64,000 nucleotides of DNA from Lentisalinibacter salinarum (GTDB lineage Bacteria; Pseudomonadota; Gammaproteobacteria; Steroidobacterales; Woeseiaceae): NCBI RefSeq assembly GCF_040706555.1, contig NZ_JAPDRH010000002.1, positions 1,116,001-1,180,000 of the forward strand, given 5' to 3'. A program made the position numbers and the translations under genes. The notes beneath the pieces were generated by a model that did no database searches, had not been told where the DNA came from, and saw only the letters and a list, made by a program, of their open reading frames with translations. Shown in pieces: positions 25,193 to 35,000 of the stretch. Each line of letters opens with the position of its first letter. Position 1 is the stretch's first letter.

Positions 25193-25310
25193 GCGAATGA
25201 TTCCAATTACGGCAGTAAATCGTCGCCCCTGAGGCGGGGCAATCCCGCTTGTCGCCTGGCCGCAACGGATTGCTATCAGTTAAATACCTTATTTACAGGT
25301 AGTTAGCACG

Positions 25311-25332
25311 TATACCAAAGTCCTGTTGTGCC
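25311..25332 (+). promoter_or_regulatory. Weak copy of the acetate-cluster motif upstream of the porin
   Basis: TATAC-CAAA-GTCCT followed by GTTGTGCC keeps ACCAA-n-GTC and a later GCC, compared with ACCAATGTCTAATGCC before acs. It is the poorest of the three copies and lies 212 bp before the porin start. Confidence 0.3.
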
Positions 25333-25543
25333 GCCGATTCAACCTTTCTATATTGGCGGCTGCATGTTTCCCGACTGTACCGGAATGGTATGGGGACGGG
25401 CATGTGCGACGCGCGGCGCGCGGTGTTTTTGAGGGGGAGACGAAGGCTCTGGTACGGCCCTCGTCTCAGCGCGCCGCAAACCAGGTAGCCGCGACAGAGG
25501 TGAAAGCCGTTGCCGCTGCTGCCGGAAAACACAGGAGACTGGC

Positions 25544-26620
25544 ATGGGTACAAAGAATCATCGCATCGGCGCTTTCGCCGCCGCTCTGTCCATGACGATT
25601 TTCCTGGGAGCGGTCCAGCCCGCCCAGGCCGAATGGAAAATCGAGTCGGAAGACGGCAACAGCAGCATCAAGTTCGGTTTTCTGGCGCAGATGCGCGGAG
25701 AATTCATCGATCCAGACGTCGGCAACAGCCAGAAAGATCTGTTTTTCCGGCGGCTGCGCCTGCTCGCAGGCGGCAAGATCAACGATCAGTGGTCGTTCTT
25801 CTTCGAGACCGACACACCGAACCTCGGCAAGGGCGACAGCGACGACTTCTTCATGCAGGACTTCGTCGTCACCTACAAACCGAACAGCGACGCGTTCATG
25901 CTCGACTTCGGTCAGCTGCTGGGTGCAGTGACATACAACTCGAGCCAGTCCGCCGTTTCCCTTATGGCGACCGATTACGGTTCGACGAGCTTCGTCTGGG
26001 CCGGTGCGCTCGACACGAAAGTCGGCCGCGATTACGGCGTCAGGGCACGCGGTTACGTCTTCGACGATCACCTGGAGTACCGGGCATCCATACTGCAGGG
26101 TAACCGGGGCGCGGATTCGAGCAATTCGCTCAGGTTCCTCGGTCGCCTGATGTACAACGTGTACGGCGCCCAGAAGGGGCTGTTCTACACCGGCACCACC
26201 CTGGGCACGAAGCGGCTGCTGTCGTTCGGCGTGAGCTATGATACCCAGGAGGATTACCAGACGACGAGCTTCGACGCTTTCTGGGATCAGCCGGTGGGTG
26301 GCGGAAACGCCTTCACGTTACAGGCGAGCCTGAGCAACATTGACGGCGACGACTTCCTGCCGTCACTGCCCGAGCAGGACAACATCATGGTGGAAGCCGG
26401 CTTCTACTTCTCTTCCATGAAGCTCCTGCCGTTCGTCCAGTACACCAGCCGGGACTTCGACTCGGCAGCGCTCGATGACGTCGACAAGACCATGATCGGC
26501 ATCGGATATTTCTTCCGCGGTCACGGTGGCAACGTGAAGCTCTCGTACGCCAACGTCGATTCCGACAACGGCGTCGACCAAGACGAGATCTGGCTGAACC
26601 TGCAGGCGTTCAGCTTCTGA
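25544..26620 (+). CDS. Outer-membrane porin, OprO/OprP-like
   Basis: A 358-aa protein with signal peptide (residues 1-29, ending QPAQA) and a beta-barrel ending in the aromatic terminus LNLQAFSF. The start of the mature chain, IKFGFLAQMRGEF and FFRRLRLLAGGKI, matches the phosphate-selective porin O/P family pattern. Those porins take up phosphate or pyrophosphate, but family members are broader. Here the gene is next to the acetate module and may share its motif, so acetate or another small anion is possible. No Pho box is seen. Confidence 0.83.
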   Translation: MGTKNHRIGAFAAALSMTIFLGAVQPAQAEWKIESEDGNSSIKFGFLAQMRGEFIDPDVGNSQKDLFFRRLRLLAGGKINDQWSFFFETDTPNLGKGDSDDFFMQDFVVTYKPNSDAFMLDFGQLLGAVTYNSSQSAVSLMATDYGSTSFVWAGALDTKVGRDYGVRARGYVFDDHLEYRASILQGNRGADSSNSLRFLGRLMYNVYGAQKGLFYTGTTLGTKRLLSFGVSYDTQEDYQTTSFDAFWDQPVGGGNAFTLQASLSNIDGDDFLPSLPEQDNIMVEAGFYFSSMKLLPFVQYTSRDFDSAALDDVDKTMIGIGYFFRGHGGNVKLSYANVDSDNGVDQDEIWLNLQAFSF

Positions 26621-26700
26621 TCTGACAGCGCCGACCAGAACGGCGGGCGCCGGCACACCGCGGGCGCCCGCCGTCACTCCGACAGCCGCGGCGGCTCCGA

Positions 26701-27378
26701 TCAACAGAGCAGATCCCGCAGCCTGATGCTCGCGCGCCCGCCGCGCTCCGCCACCATCGCCAGCAGCAGTTCCGCCGTGGCGATGGCGTCGCCCAGTGCA
26801 TCGTGCTGTGCGTATTGAGGCAGCGAGTAGGCCCTTCTGAGATCACCGAGACGGAGCGACTGTTTCTCGTCCAGGTGATGCCGTCGGCTGTGCACCCTGC
26901 GCTCCAGCGCCAGCGTGTCGACCACCGGCACGAGCAGCGGACCGCCGAAGTGTCGTCGGCATATCCGATCCAGCAATGCCTTGTCGAGACCGGCGTAATG
27001 CACGACGAGCACCCGCCGGCGCAGAACCCGGAGCAGACGCTCCATGACGTGGCGGGCGTCCTCACCGGCCTCGCACAGCGTGTCGGTGAGGCCGTGTACG
27101 GCGGCGCTCTCGCCCACCTCGCCGGGCGGGCGAACGATGGCCGATTGCGCGGTGGCCATCTCGACCCGGCCACGACGGATCACCACCCAGCCGATACTCA
27201 GCATCTCGGCGCTGCGGGCGTCCACCCCCGTGGTCTCGATGTCCAGGCACGCAAACTCCGTCTCGGCGAAGGTTGCGGCGGTGCGTGGTATCGGCGAACG
27301 CAAAAGCCGCTTGTAGGCCGTGTCTTCCGCCCGTCTCGCGGCCCGCCAGCGCTGCAGCCTCAGCGCCAGACGCCTCAT
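26701..27378 (-). CDS. DnaQ-like 3'-5' exonuclease
   Basis: A 225-aa DEDDh-type exonuclease. Exo I is FACLDIETTGVD, exo II VVHYAGLDKALL, and exo III HDALGDAIATAEL, giving the four acidic residues and the histidine. The start ATG (27378) overlaps the stop of the DUF294 gene upstream (ATGA), so the two are co-translated. Pairing of this exonuclease with a DUF294/CBS protein beside acs is common in Pseudomonas and Vibrio relatives. The role in acetate metabolism is not known. Confidence 0.88.
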   Translation of the reverse strand: MRRLALRLQRWRAARRAEDTAYKRLLRSPIPRTAATFAETEFACLDIETTGVDARSAEMLSIGWVVIRRGRVEMATAQSAIVRPPGEVGESAAVHGLTDTLCEAGEDARHVMERLLRVLRRRVLVVHYAGLDKALLDRICRRHFGGPLLVPVVDTLALERRVHSRRHHLDEKQSLRLGDLRRAYSLPQYAQHDALGDAIATAELLLAMVAERGGRASIRLRDLLC

Positions 27379-29213
27379 GCCAGGTGGAATCGGTTCAGGA
27401 GCGCGGCCTGACTGGTACGAATCTGGGAGAACGCCGCCTTCAGGTTCTGGCGCGCCAGCGGCGAGAGCTCCGACGGCGAGAGGTAATTGTCCGGCTCCTC
27501 GCCGCGGCTCATCTGCCTGCTCTGATGCTCGAGCCGGAGCTCTTCGATGAGGTCGAGGGCGTCGATCAGACTCTCGGCATCCGACTGACTCAGCTCCCCC
27601 TGGTCGGCCGCCGCCTGCAGGCGGTTGCGCGTACTCACACGCATACGTCCCGCGGCGAGACTGCGGATACGCGCGGTTTCCACGATGGGTATGATGCCGT
27701 GCAGCTTCAGATTCAGCGTGTTCTTGTGCTCGCCCGACTTCTCCAGCACAAACTGACGGAAGAAACCGAGCGGCGGCTGGAAGTTCATGGCGTTCTTCGC
27801 CATCAGCGCGAGAAACAGTTCGTTCTTCTTCGCCGCTTCCCTGATGCTCTCCCTGATCGGCTCTACGAGTTCGGCATCGCCATCCACCGTGCGAAGGTCG
27901 AAGAAGATATTGGCATGCATGAGAGCCTTCTCCTCCGGCACGGTGATCCACTGGCGGAATTGCTCCTTCCAGCGGCTCACCGTGATCCGCCACGAGGGAT
28001 TGCTCGCCATGACCTCTCCCGGGCAGTAGACCCAGCCGCAGCGATCGAGCCCTGCATTGACGAACTCCGCGAGCCGTTCGAAATAGGCCTCCGCGCGGCT
28101 GTCCGCACCGTCCTCCAGCACGAGCGCATTGTCCTGGTCGCTGCGCGCCGACTGCTCGTGCCGCGCCTGGGAGCCGAGCGCGATCCACGCATACCGGCAG
28201 GGCGGCGGACCGAGTTCGTCGCGGACCATACTGATCAGCTGCCGCGTCACGCTGTCCGTGATCGCCGTGATGAACTTCCCAAGCTGCTCGGCCGCGACGT
28301 CCCCCTGGACCTGTCCGGCGATCAGGCCCGGCAGCCGGGAACAGACCTCGACCAGCCCGTCGACCGTGTGTTGCCGCCCGATGTCGCCGACGAGGTAGAG
28401 CGGATGCTCGGTCTCGAGACGCATGAAATCGCTGCGGGCCACCATACCGATCAGCTCGTCGTCGTCGGTAATCGGCAGATGGTGGATGACGTTCTGCATC
28501 ATCACGAGCGCCGCCTCGTAGGGGTGCGCGTCGGCGTCCAGCGAAATCGGCGATCGGGTCATGATCTCCGCTACGGGACGGTCCGGAGCATGGTCCTCGG
28601 CGACCACCCGGGTGCGGAAATCGCGATCGGTGACGATCCCCGTCATGCTGCCCTGTTCGGTGATGAGCATGGCCGATACCCGCTCTTCGACCATTTTCCG
28701 TGCCGTCTCGCGGATGGTCGCATCGGCGGAGATCGTAACCGGCCGGCGGCCGACGAGCTGGCGCACGGTCCGCGTCTCGGTGCCGCGCACCGGACCGGCG
28801 CCGGGTCGCGTGGTCAGCCGGTCGGACAAAGCACGGATGAACCAGGTATCGAAGTCCGGATTCCCGCGTCGCAGCGCCGCGAACGCATTACCGGCCAGGT
28901 GATAGATCAGCGTATCTTCAATGGCAACCGAGTGATTGCGCGTCGGGGCGTTGTTCATAAGCGAGGGGAAACCGAAACTCTCCCCCTCGGCGAGCCGGGT
29001 GACGAGATCGTCGTTCTGATCCCGGAGTTCGACCGCACCGCTGCGCACGACGTGTAGCTCGTCGTTCATGGTGCCGATCTCGAGAATATCCTGGCCGCGC
29101 CGATAGTAGGCCACGGAGACGGCCCGGGCCGCCTGCAACAAATGCGTCTCGTCCAGCTGATCGAAGCCGGGCAGACCCGACAGGAACGCCTGTATCTCCG
29201 GGATCTCGTTCAT
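27375..29213 (-). CDS. Cyclic-nucleotide-binding/CBS/DUF294 nucleotidyltransferase-like protein
   Basis: A 612-aa cytosolic signalling protein. Residues about 10-125 are a cNMP-binding beta roll (GESFGFPSLMN). Residues 160-280 hold two CBS domains (MVEERVSAMLITEQG, VMMQNVIHHLPIT). Residues 310-450 form a DUF294 nucleotidyltransferase with ALGSQARHEQSARSDQDNAL, the GlnD-like catalytic pattern. A helical C-terminal domain follows. The ATG at 29213 is chosen because it starts the cNMP domain; the in-frame upstream extension is Arg/Cys-rich. It is divergent from acs, with a shared motif between. It may sense adenylates and modify a partner, but no target is proven. Confidence 0.88.
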   Translation of the reverse strand: MNEIPEIQAFLSGLPGFDQLDETHLLQAARAVSVAYYRRGQDILEIGTMNDELHVVRSGAVELRDQNDDLVTRLAEGESFGFPSLMNNAPTRNHSVAIEDTLIYHLAGNAFAALRRGNPDFDTWFIRALSDRLTTRPGAGPVRGTETRTVRQLVGRRPVTISADATIRETARKMVEERVSAMLITEQGSMTGIVTDRDFRTRVVAEDHAPDRPVAEIMTRSPISLDADAHPYEAALVMMQNVIHHLPITDDDELIGMVARSDFMRLETEHPLYLVGDIGRQHTVDGLVEVCSRLPGLIAGQVQGDVAAEQLGKFITAITDSVTRQLISMVRDELGPPPCRYAWIALGSQARHEQSARSDQDNALVLEDGADSRAEAYFERLAEFVNAGLDRCGWVYCPGEVMASNPSWRITVSRWKEQFRQWITVPEEKALMHANIFFDLRTVDGDAELVEPIRESIREAAKKNELFLALMAKNAMNFQPPLGFFRQFVLEKSGEHKNTLNLKLHGIIPIVETARIRSLAAGRMRVSTRNRLQAAADQGELSQSDAESLIDALDLIEELRLEHQSRQMSRGEEPDNYLSPSELSPLARQNLKAAFSQIRTSQAALLNRFHLA

Positions 29214-29318
29214 GCACCGATTCTGCCACGATCGCGCGGCAATCGCCCGGCAATGAAGAGCCCGGAAGCCGGCCCGCATATCCGGCCGGACCCCGGGTGA
29301 CGGCAGCCGGTGACCGGC

Positions 29319-29337
29319 TAGACCAATGTCTAATGCC
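29319..29337 (+). promoter_or_regulatory. Candidate CrbR operator upstream of acs
   Basis: TAGAC-CAAT-GTCTA is a perfect 5-bp inverted repeat, followed by ATGCC. It lies 80 bp before acs and 106 bp before the divergent DUF294 gene. A closely similar site precedes the symporter unit at 35943. Assignment to CrbR is inference from the gene set. Confidence 0.5.
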
Positions 29338-29416
29338 TTGCATCACGGCACGCCGCAGAATAGCCGAATGTGCGACGCAAACCACGTCGTCGGCGCATCA
29401 ATGAGCGGAGGTTGTC

Positions 29417-31357
29417 ATGAGCGAGGTTCATCCGGTCAACGCCTACTACCGGAAGCACGGTTTCGTCGACGAAGAGCAGTATCGCGAAATGTATCGCCGC
29501 TCCGTCGAGGACAACGAAGGCTTCTGGCGGGAGCACGCATCGATCGTGGACTGGTCGAAGCCGTTCACGGTCGTGAAGGACGTCTCCTACGACGCGGCGG
29601 ATCTGCACATCCGCTGGTTCGAGGACGGTGAGCTCAACGCCTGCTACAACTGCCTCGACCGCCACCTCGCCGACCGGCGCGACCAACCCGCCATCATCTG
29701 GGAAGGCGACGATCCCGCCGTCGACGCGACCATCACCTACGGCGAGCTCCACGCAAGGGTCTGCCGATTCGCAAACGTCCTGAAATCCATCGGTGTGAGC
29801 AAGGGTGACCGGGTCACCATTTACATGCCGATGATCCCGGAGGCTGCGATCGCCATGCTGGCGTGCGCGCGCATCGGCGCCGTCCACTCGGTCGTGTTCG
29901 GCGGATTCTCTCCGGATGCACTGGCGGGACGCATCATCGACTGCGAATCCAACGTCGTCGTGACCGCCGACGAGGGACGGCGGGGTGGACGCAGGGTGCC
30001 GCTGAAGGCGAACGTGGACGCGGCAGCCGACCGCGACGGCGTGACGACGCTGGAGAAGGTGCTGGTCGTGCGCAATACCGGCGCCGAGGTGGACTGGACC
30101 GACGGCCGCGACGTCTGGCTGCACGATGCGGAGGAGACGGTGGACGCGGACTGCGCACCGGAGCCGATGAACGCCGAGGACCCCCTGTTCATCCTCTACA
30201 CGTCGGGCTCGACCGGCCAGCCCAAGGGCGCGCTGCACACCACGGGCGGCTACCTCGTCTACGCGGCGTTCACGTTCCGGTACGTATTCAACTACGAACC
30301 GGGTGACGTCTACTGGTGCACGGCCGACGTCGGCTGGGTGACGGGCCACAGCTATATCGTCTACGGGCCGCTCGCCAATGGCGCCATCACCCTGATGTTC
30401 GAGGGCGTCCCGAATTACCCCGACGCAAGCCGTCTCTGGGAGGTCTGTGACAAGCACGACGTGAACATCTGCTATACGGCGCCCACGGCCATCCGCGCCC
30501 TCATGCGCGAGGGCGACGAACCCGTCAGGAAGACCTCCAGGGAGTCGCTGAGACTACTGGGGTCGGTGGGCGAGCCGATCAACCCGGAAGCCTGGGAGTG
30601 GTATTACGAGGTCGTGGGCGACGGCCGCTGCCCCATAGTCGATACCTGGTGGCAGACCGAGACGGGCGGCATACTGATCAGCCCGCTGCCCGGCGCGACG
30701 CCGCTGAAGCCCGGTTCCGCCACACGGCCGCTGTTCGGCATACGCCCGGCGCTCGTGGACGGCGAAGGCGCGATACTGGACGGGGCCGCTTCCGGCAACC
30801 TGGTCATCCTCGACAGCTGGCCGGGGCAGATGCGCACGGTGTACGGCGACCACCAGCGTTTCATCGATACGTATTTCAGCACCTTCCCGGGACGCTACTT
30901 CACCGGCGACGGCGCCCGGCGTGACGAGGACGGCTACTACTGGATAACCGGGCGCGTGGACGACGTGCTGAACGTCTCGGGCCACCGCATGGGGACGGCC
31001 GAGATCGAGAGCGCACTCGTCGCTCACGAGGCGGTCGCCGAGGCGGCCGTGGTCGGCTATCCCCATGACATCAAGGGCCAGGGCATCTACGCTTACGTCA
31101 CGCTGATGGAAGGCATCGAGCCGAGCGACGAGCTGGGGGCGGCGCTGCGTCAGTGGGTACGGAAGGAAATCGGACCGATCGCCACACCGGATCTGCTGCA
31201 GTGGGCGCCGAGCCTGCCGAAGACGCGTTCGGGCAAGATCATGCGCCGCATCCTGCGCAAGGTCGCCGAGAATGACTACGGTACGCTGGGCGACACGTCG
31301 ACGCTGGCAGACCCGGCGGTGGTCGACGAACTGATAGAGAATCGCAGGAACCGATAA
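29417..31357 (+). CDS. acs: Acetyl-CoA synthetase
   Basis: A 646-aa AMP-forming enzyme that activates acetate to acetyl-CoA. The adenylate loop YTSGSTGQPKG lies near residue 261. Other signatures are TADVGWVTGHSYIVYGPLAN, DTWWQTETGG and YFTGDGARRDEDGYYW. The regulatory lysine of SGKIMRRIL near residue 606 is present, so control by lysine acetylation is possible. The GGAGG ribosome site is 6 nt upstream. The gene heads an acs-crbR unit, and with CrbS and the symporter it forms a complete acetate-uptake module. Confidence 0.97.
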   Translation: MSEVHPVNAYYRKHGFVDEEQYREMYRRSVEDNEGFWREHASIVDWSKPFTVVKDVSYDAADLHIRWFEDGELNACYNCLDRHLADRRDQPAIIWEGDDPAVDATITYGELHARVCRFANVLKSIGVSKGDRVTIYMPMIPEAAIAMLACARIGAVHSVVFGGFSPDALAGRIIDCESNVVVTADEGRRGGRRVPLKANVDAAADRDGVTTLEKVLVVRNTGAEVDWTDGRDVWLHDAEETVDADCAPEPMNAEDPLFILYTSGSTGQPKGALHTTGGYLVYAAFTFRYVFNYEPGDVYWCTADVGWVTGHSYIVYGPLANGAITLMFEGVPNYPDASRLWEVCDKHDVNICYTAPTAIRALMREGDEPVRKTSRESLRLLGSVGEPINPEAWEWYYEVVGDGRCPIVDTWWQTETGGILISPLPGATPLKPGSATRPLFGIRPALVDGEGAILDGAASGNLVILDSWPGQMRTVYGDHQRFIDTYFSTFPGRYFTGDGARRDEDGYYWITGRVDDVLNVSGHRMGTAEIESALVAHEAVAEAAVVGYPHDIKGQGIYAYVTLMEGIEPSDELGAALRQWVRKEIGPIATPDLLQWAPSLPKTRSGKIMRRILRKVAENDYGTLGDTSTLADPAVVDELIENRRNR

Positions 31358-31363
31358 CGACAT

Positions 31364-32029
31364 TTGTCAACGGAGATGACGCCGGCGAGTGACAGCACCT
31401 TCATTGTCGCGGACGATCACCCGCTGTTCCGCGAGGCGATGATTCAGGCCGTCCGAAACTGCGTGGGAGAGGCACACGTGGTGGAGGCGGACAGCCTGCA
31501 GACGTTGCAATCGGCCGTCGAAGCCACGCCGGACGCCGATCTGCTGCTGCTGGACCTGAACATGCCTGGCGTCAACGGCTTCTCGGCTCTCGCGTGGATC
31601 CGCAGTACCTTCGAAACGCTCCCGACGGTGATCGTCTCCGCGACCGACGACCCCGCGGTCATACGCCGGGCTATCGCTCACGGCGCGAGCGGCTTCATCC
31701 CCAAGTCCTCGGCCATCTCGCGCATCGAATCGGCGATCAACGCCGTACTCGAAGGCGAAGTCTGGCTGCCGGACGGTGTCACCCTGGACAACGAGGCGCT
31801 CGGCGGCGAGGAGGCCGATATCGCTTCGGCGCTGGCCGATCTGACGCCGCACCAGTTCCGTGTGCTGCTGATGCTCGCCGAAGGATTGATGAACAAGCAG
31901 ATCGCTTACGATCTCGGCGTCTCGGAGGCCACCATAAAGGCCCACGTCACCGCCATCCTGCGCAAGCTCAGGGTGACGAACCGCACCCAGGCGGTGCTGG
32001 CCATGCAGAAACTCACCGTCGAGGAATGA
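31364..32029 (+). CDS. crbR: LuxR-type response regulator, CrbR/ErdR family
   Basis: A 221-aa NarL/FixJ-type regulator. The receiver has ADDHPLFREAM at the start, phospho-Asp in LLLLDLNMPGVNG, and the conserved Lys in FIPKSS. The C-terminal HTH contains LTPHQFRVLLMLAEGLMNKQIA and VSEATIKAHVTAILRKL. In Vibrio and Pseudomonas the CrbR/ErdR orthologue activates acs. It starts 7 bp after acs, either at TTG 31364 or ATG 31376; neither has an ideal ribosome site. The partner kinase is encoded convergently downstream. Confidence 0.88.
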   Translation: MSTEMTPASDSTFIVADDHPLFREAMIQAVRNCVGEAHVVEADSLQTLQSAVEATPDADLLLLDLNMPGVNGFSALAWIRSTFETLPTVIVSATDDPAVIRRAIAHGASGFIPKSSAISRIESAINAVLEGEVWLPDGVTLDNEALGGEEADIASALADLTPHQFRVLLMLAEGLMNKQIAYDLGVSEATIKAHVTAILRKLRVTNRTQAVLAMQKLTVEE

Positions 32030-32056
32030 GTCCTTCGCGGACGGCCGCCGCCCGAC

Positions 32057-35000
32057 TCAGCCGATGATGCGCGTCACCAGCGCCCGCAGCGCTGCCGGCT
32101 TGAGTGGCTTGCGTAGCAACGTGTGACCCGCGGCCTGCACCCTCTCGGCAACCTCGGATCCGTGATCGGCCGTCAGGATGATGGCGGGGATGTCCGGCCT
32201 GGTCATCGCCCGCAGCGTCTCGATGACCTGGATGCCCGTGATGCCGTCATCGAGATGATAGTCGACCAGAAGTACCGCCGGGATCTCGCCGCTGTCCTCG
32301 CGCAGCGTCCTCACCAGACGGCTCGCCTCCTCCAGATTCCCCGCCTGCAACGGGCGTGCGCCCCAGCGGGCGAGCAGCCCGTGCATCCCCTCCAGGATTT
32401 CGGGTTCGTTGTCCACGCACAGGACGTGCTGACCGTCCATCGAGGAAGCCAGACGGGGCGCGGAGCGGGCATCCGTCCGGGGCCGCGCAGCGGCCGTCCC
32501 GCGGGGCACGATGATCTCGAACCGACTGCCCACGCCGAGTTCGGAGCGCAGTTGCACGGGATGGTCGAGGAGGCGCGCGATGCGCTCCACGATCGCCAGT
32601 CCCAGGCCGAGGCCGCGTTTGGCGCGCTCGTCGCTCCCGGCCAGACGACGGAACTCCTCGAAGATCGTCTCGCGATGCTCGGGCGCGATACCGATGCCGG
32701 TATCGAAGACCTGAATGGCGACATCCGCCCCGCGGCGGCGACAACCGACCAGGACGCCGCCGACACGCGTGTAGCGCCGGGCGTTGCTGATGAAGTTCTG
32801 CAGGATACGCCTCAGCAGCGCGATGTCCGTGTGCAGCCAGAGCCGGGTGGGTACGAAGCGCAGCGTGAGACCGGCCTCCGCGAACGACTGGCCGAACTGC
32901 TCCTCCAGCGTGGCGAACAGCTCTGCGGCGGGGAAATGTTCACGCTTCGGCCGGGGTGCGCGCGTATCCAGACGGGCGATATCGAGCAGCGCACTCAGCA
33001 GGTCCTCGACGGCGATCAGTCCGCTCTCCACCCGGGAGACGAGGCGGCGCTGTTCCTCGTCCATGCCCTCGCTCTTCTCCTCCAGCAGGGCTGTGAAGAG
33101 TTTCGCTGCATTCAGGGGCTGCAGCAGATCGTGAGCCGCCGCGGCGAGGAACCGGGTCTTGGAAGCGTTCGCCGCCTCGGCCTGCGCCTTGGCGTCGGCG
33201 AGCGCCGCCATCGCGCGCTTCAGCTCGACGGTGCGATCCTCGACGCGCTGCTCCAGCATGGCCTTGGCCTCGACCAGACCCAGCTCCGCCCGTCGGCGAT
33301 CCGTGATGTCCTGGAATACGGCGTAGACGCCGATCACCGCGCCCTGTGCGTCCACGTCGGGGATGTAGGTGCCGAGGGTATAGCGGCTGCGGCCATCGGC
33401 GCCGGTAATCTCGAGCTCGAAGTTCTGCTTGTCGCCGGCGAATGCGGCCTCGAGCCAGTGGGACCGTGCCACGAGCTGTGAGGCGTCCAGCACCGCGGAG
33501 AGCGGCGTGCCCATGAGTTCCTCGCGGCTCATGCCGACGTAAGCGAGATAAGCCTTGTTGGCGAATCGATAGCGCCGTCCCGCATCGACGTAGGCGATCA
33601 TGGCCGGCGCATTGTCGGTATAGGTGCGCACCTGCCTCTCGCTCAAGCGCAACGCCTTCTCGGTCTCCTTGGACTCGGTGATGTCGTGGTAGGTGGTCAC
33701 GTAGCCGCCGTCGGGCATCGGCTGGCCGCGGATCTCGATCACGCGACCGTCAGAGAGCTCGCTCTCGTAGCGGAACGGCGAGACGTCGCGGGTGCGACGC
33801 GCACTGTTCAGTATCTGCTCCTCCGCGCCGCTGCGCCCGGTGCGACCGCGCTCGGCGTTGTAGCGCATCAGTTCCGCCACGGGCTTGCCGACACTGAGCA
33901 GCCCGGCCGGGTAGCCCATGATCTCCTCGTAGCGTGAGTTCCAGCCGACCAGTCGCTGGGAGGCATCCACCACGCTCACGCCCTGGCTCAGATTCTCCAG
34001 TGTCGCCTCCAGCAGGCGGCGATTGAACCGTATCGCGGCCGAGGTTTCGTCGAGCAGCAACAGGACGTCGCCGATTTCCATGCCCGTGCGGCGCAGCGCC
34101 GTCGTCATGACGATACGCGCCGAAGCCGCGCCCACCGAACCGGCCAGCAGACGCTCGGTGAACTGCAGCACGGCACGGTCGGCGTCGCCGGACGCTGCAC
34201 TGCCGCCGCCGCTGCGGGCGAAATCCGCGAAGGCGCGCCGGGCGTTCTCCTCGCCGACGAAGCGTCCGGCGAGCGCCTGCAGGTCGGCGACCCTGATGTC
34301 GCGCGCACCAAAGGGCGCCGCCCCGAGACCGCTGACGGCGCCGGATTCGGTGAACGCGCGTGCCTGGATCTTCTCGGCCAGCGACTGGCGCGAGGCCAGC
34401 GAAACCAGCGTGAAGATCCCCAGATTCGCGGCCAGCGACCAGAACACGCCATGGCCGAGCGGATCGGCACCGAGCTCGACGATCAACGCCTCCGGCCGGG
34501 CCCACGCCAGCCCGAGCGGACCTTCCTCCAGCAGGCTGCTGCCCCATGACCCGGCCCGCGCCAGTGACGGCACCAGCAATGTCCAGGCCCAGAGCGCGAA
34601 ACCGGTAACGAGCCCGGCCATGGCGCCCGCCCGGGTGGCCCGGGGCCAGTACAGGCCGAGCAGCAGCAGGGGCGCGAACTGAGCGGCCGCGGCGAACGCG
34701 AGCAGGCCGATGGAGGCGAGTTCCGTGGACTGGTCCATCGCGCGGTAGTAACCGTAGGCCAGCAGCGCGATACCCACGATGGCGATCCGGCGCACCGCGA
34801 TCAGCAGCCGCGGGTAGGCGCGCAACTCCCCCCGCCCGGTCCGGCGCAGGACCAGCGGCATGACAATCTCGTTGCTCACCATCGTCGACAAGGTGACGCT
34901 CGCCACGATCACCATGCCGGTAGCGGCAGAGAAACCGCCGAGGAACGCGAGTACGGTGAGCCAGTCGGGACCTGCCTGCATCGGCAGTGCGAGCACGTAG

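Larger units (their letters stand above)
24813..25543. other. 731-bp intergenic region before the porin gene
   Basis: Apart from the doubtful small frame at 24985, no gene is visible. The part from 25168 to 25380 is clearly richer in A and T than its surroundings and looks regulatory. It contains a perfect inverted repeat at 25175 and a copy of the acetate-cluster motif at 25311. The last 160 bp before the porin look like a long 5' leader. Confidence 0.6.

Noticed and set aside
25256..25275. Sigma-54-like TGGCCGCAACGGATTGCT before the porin
   Set aside because: The spacing between GG and GC is 12 nt; sigma-54 needs 10.
27273..29057. 594-codon open frame on the plus strand over the DUF294 gene
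   Set aside because: Arg/His/Leu-rich shadow; the minus-strand protein has clear cNMP, CBS and nucleotidyltransferase motifs.
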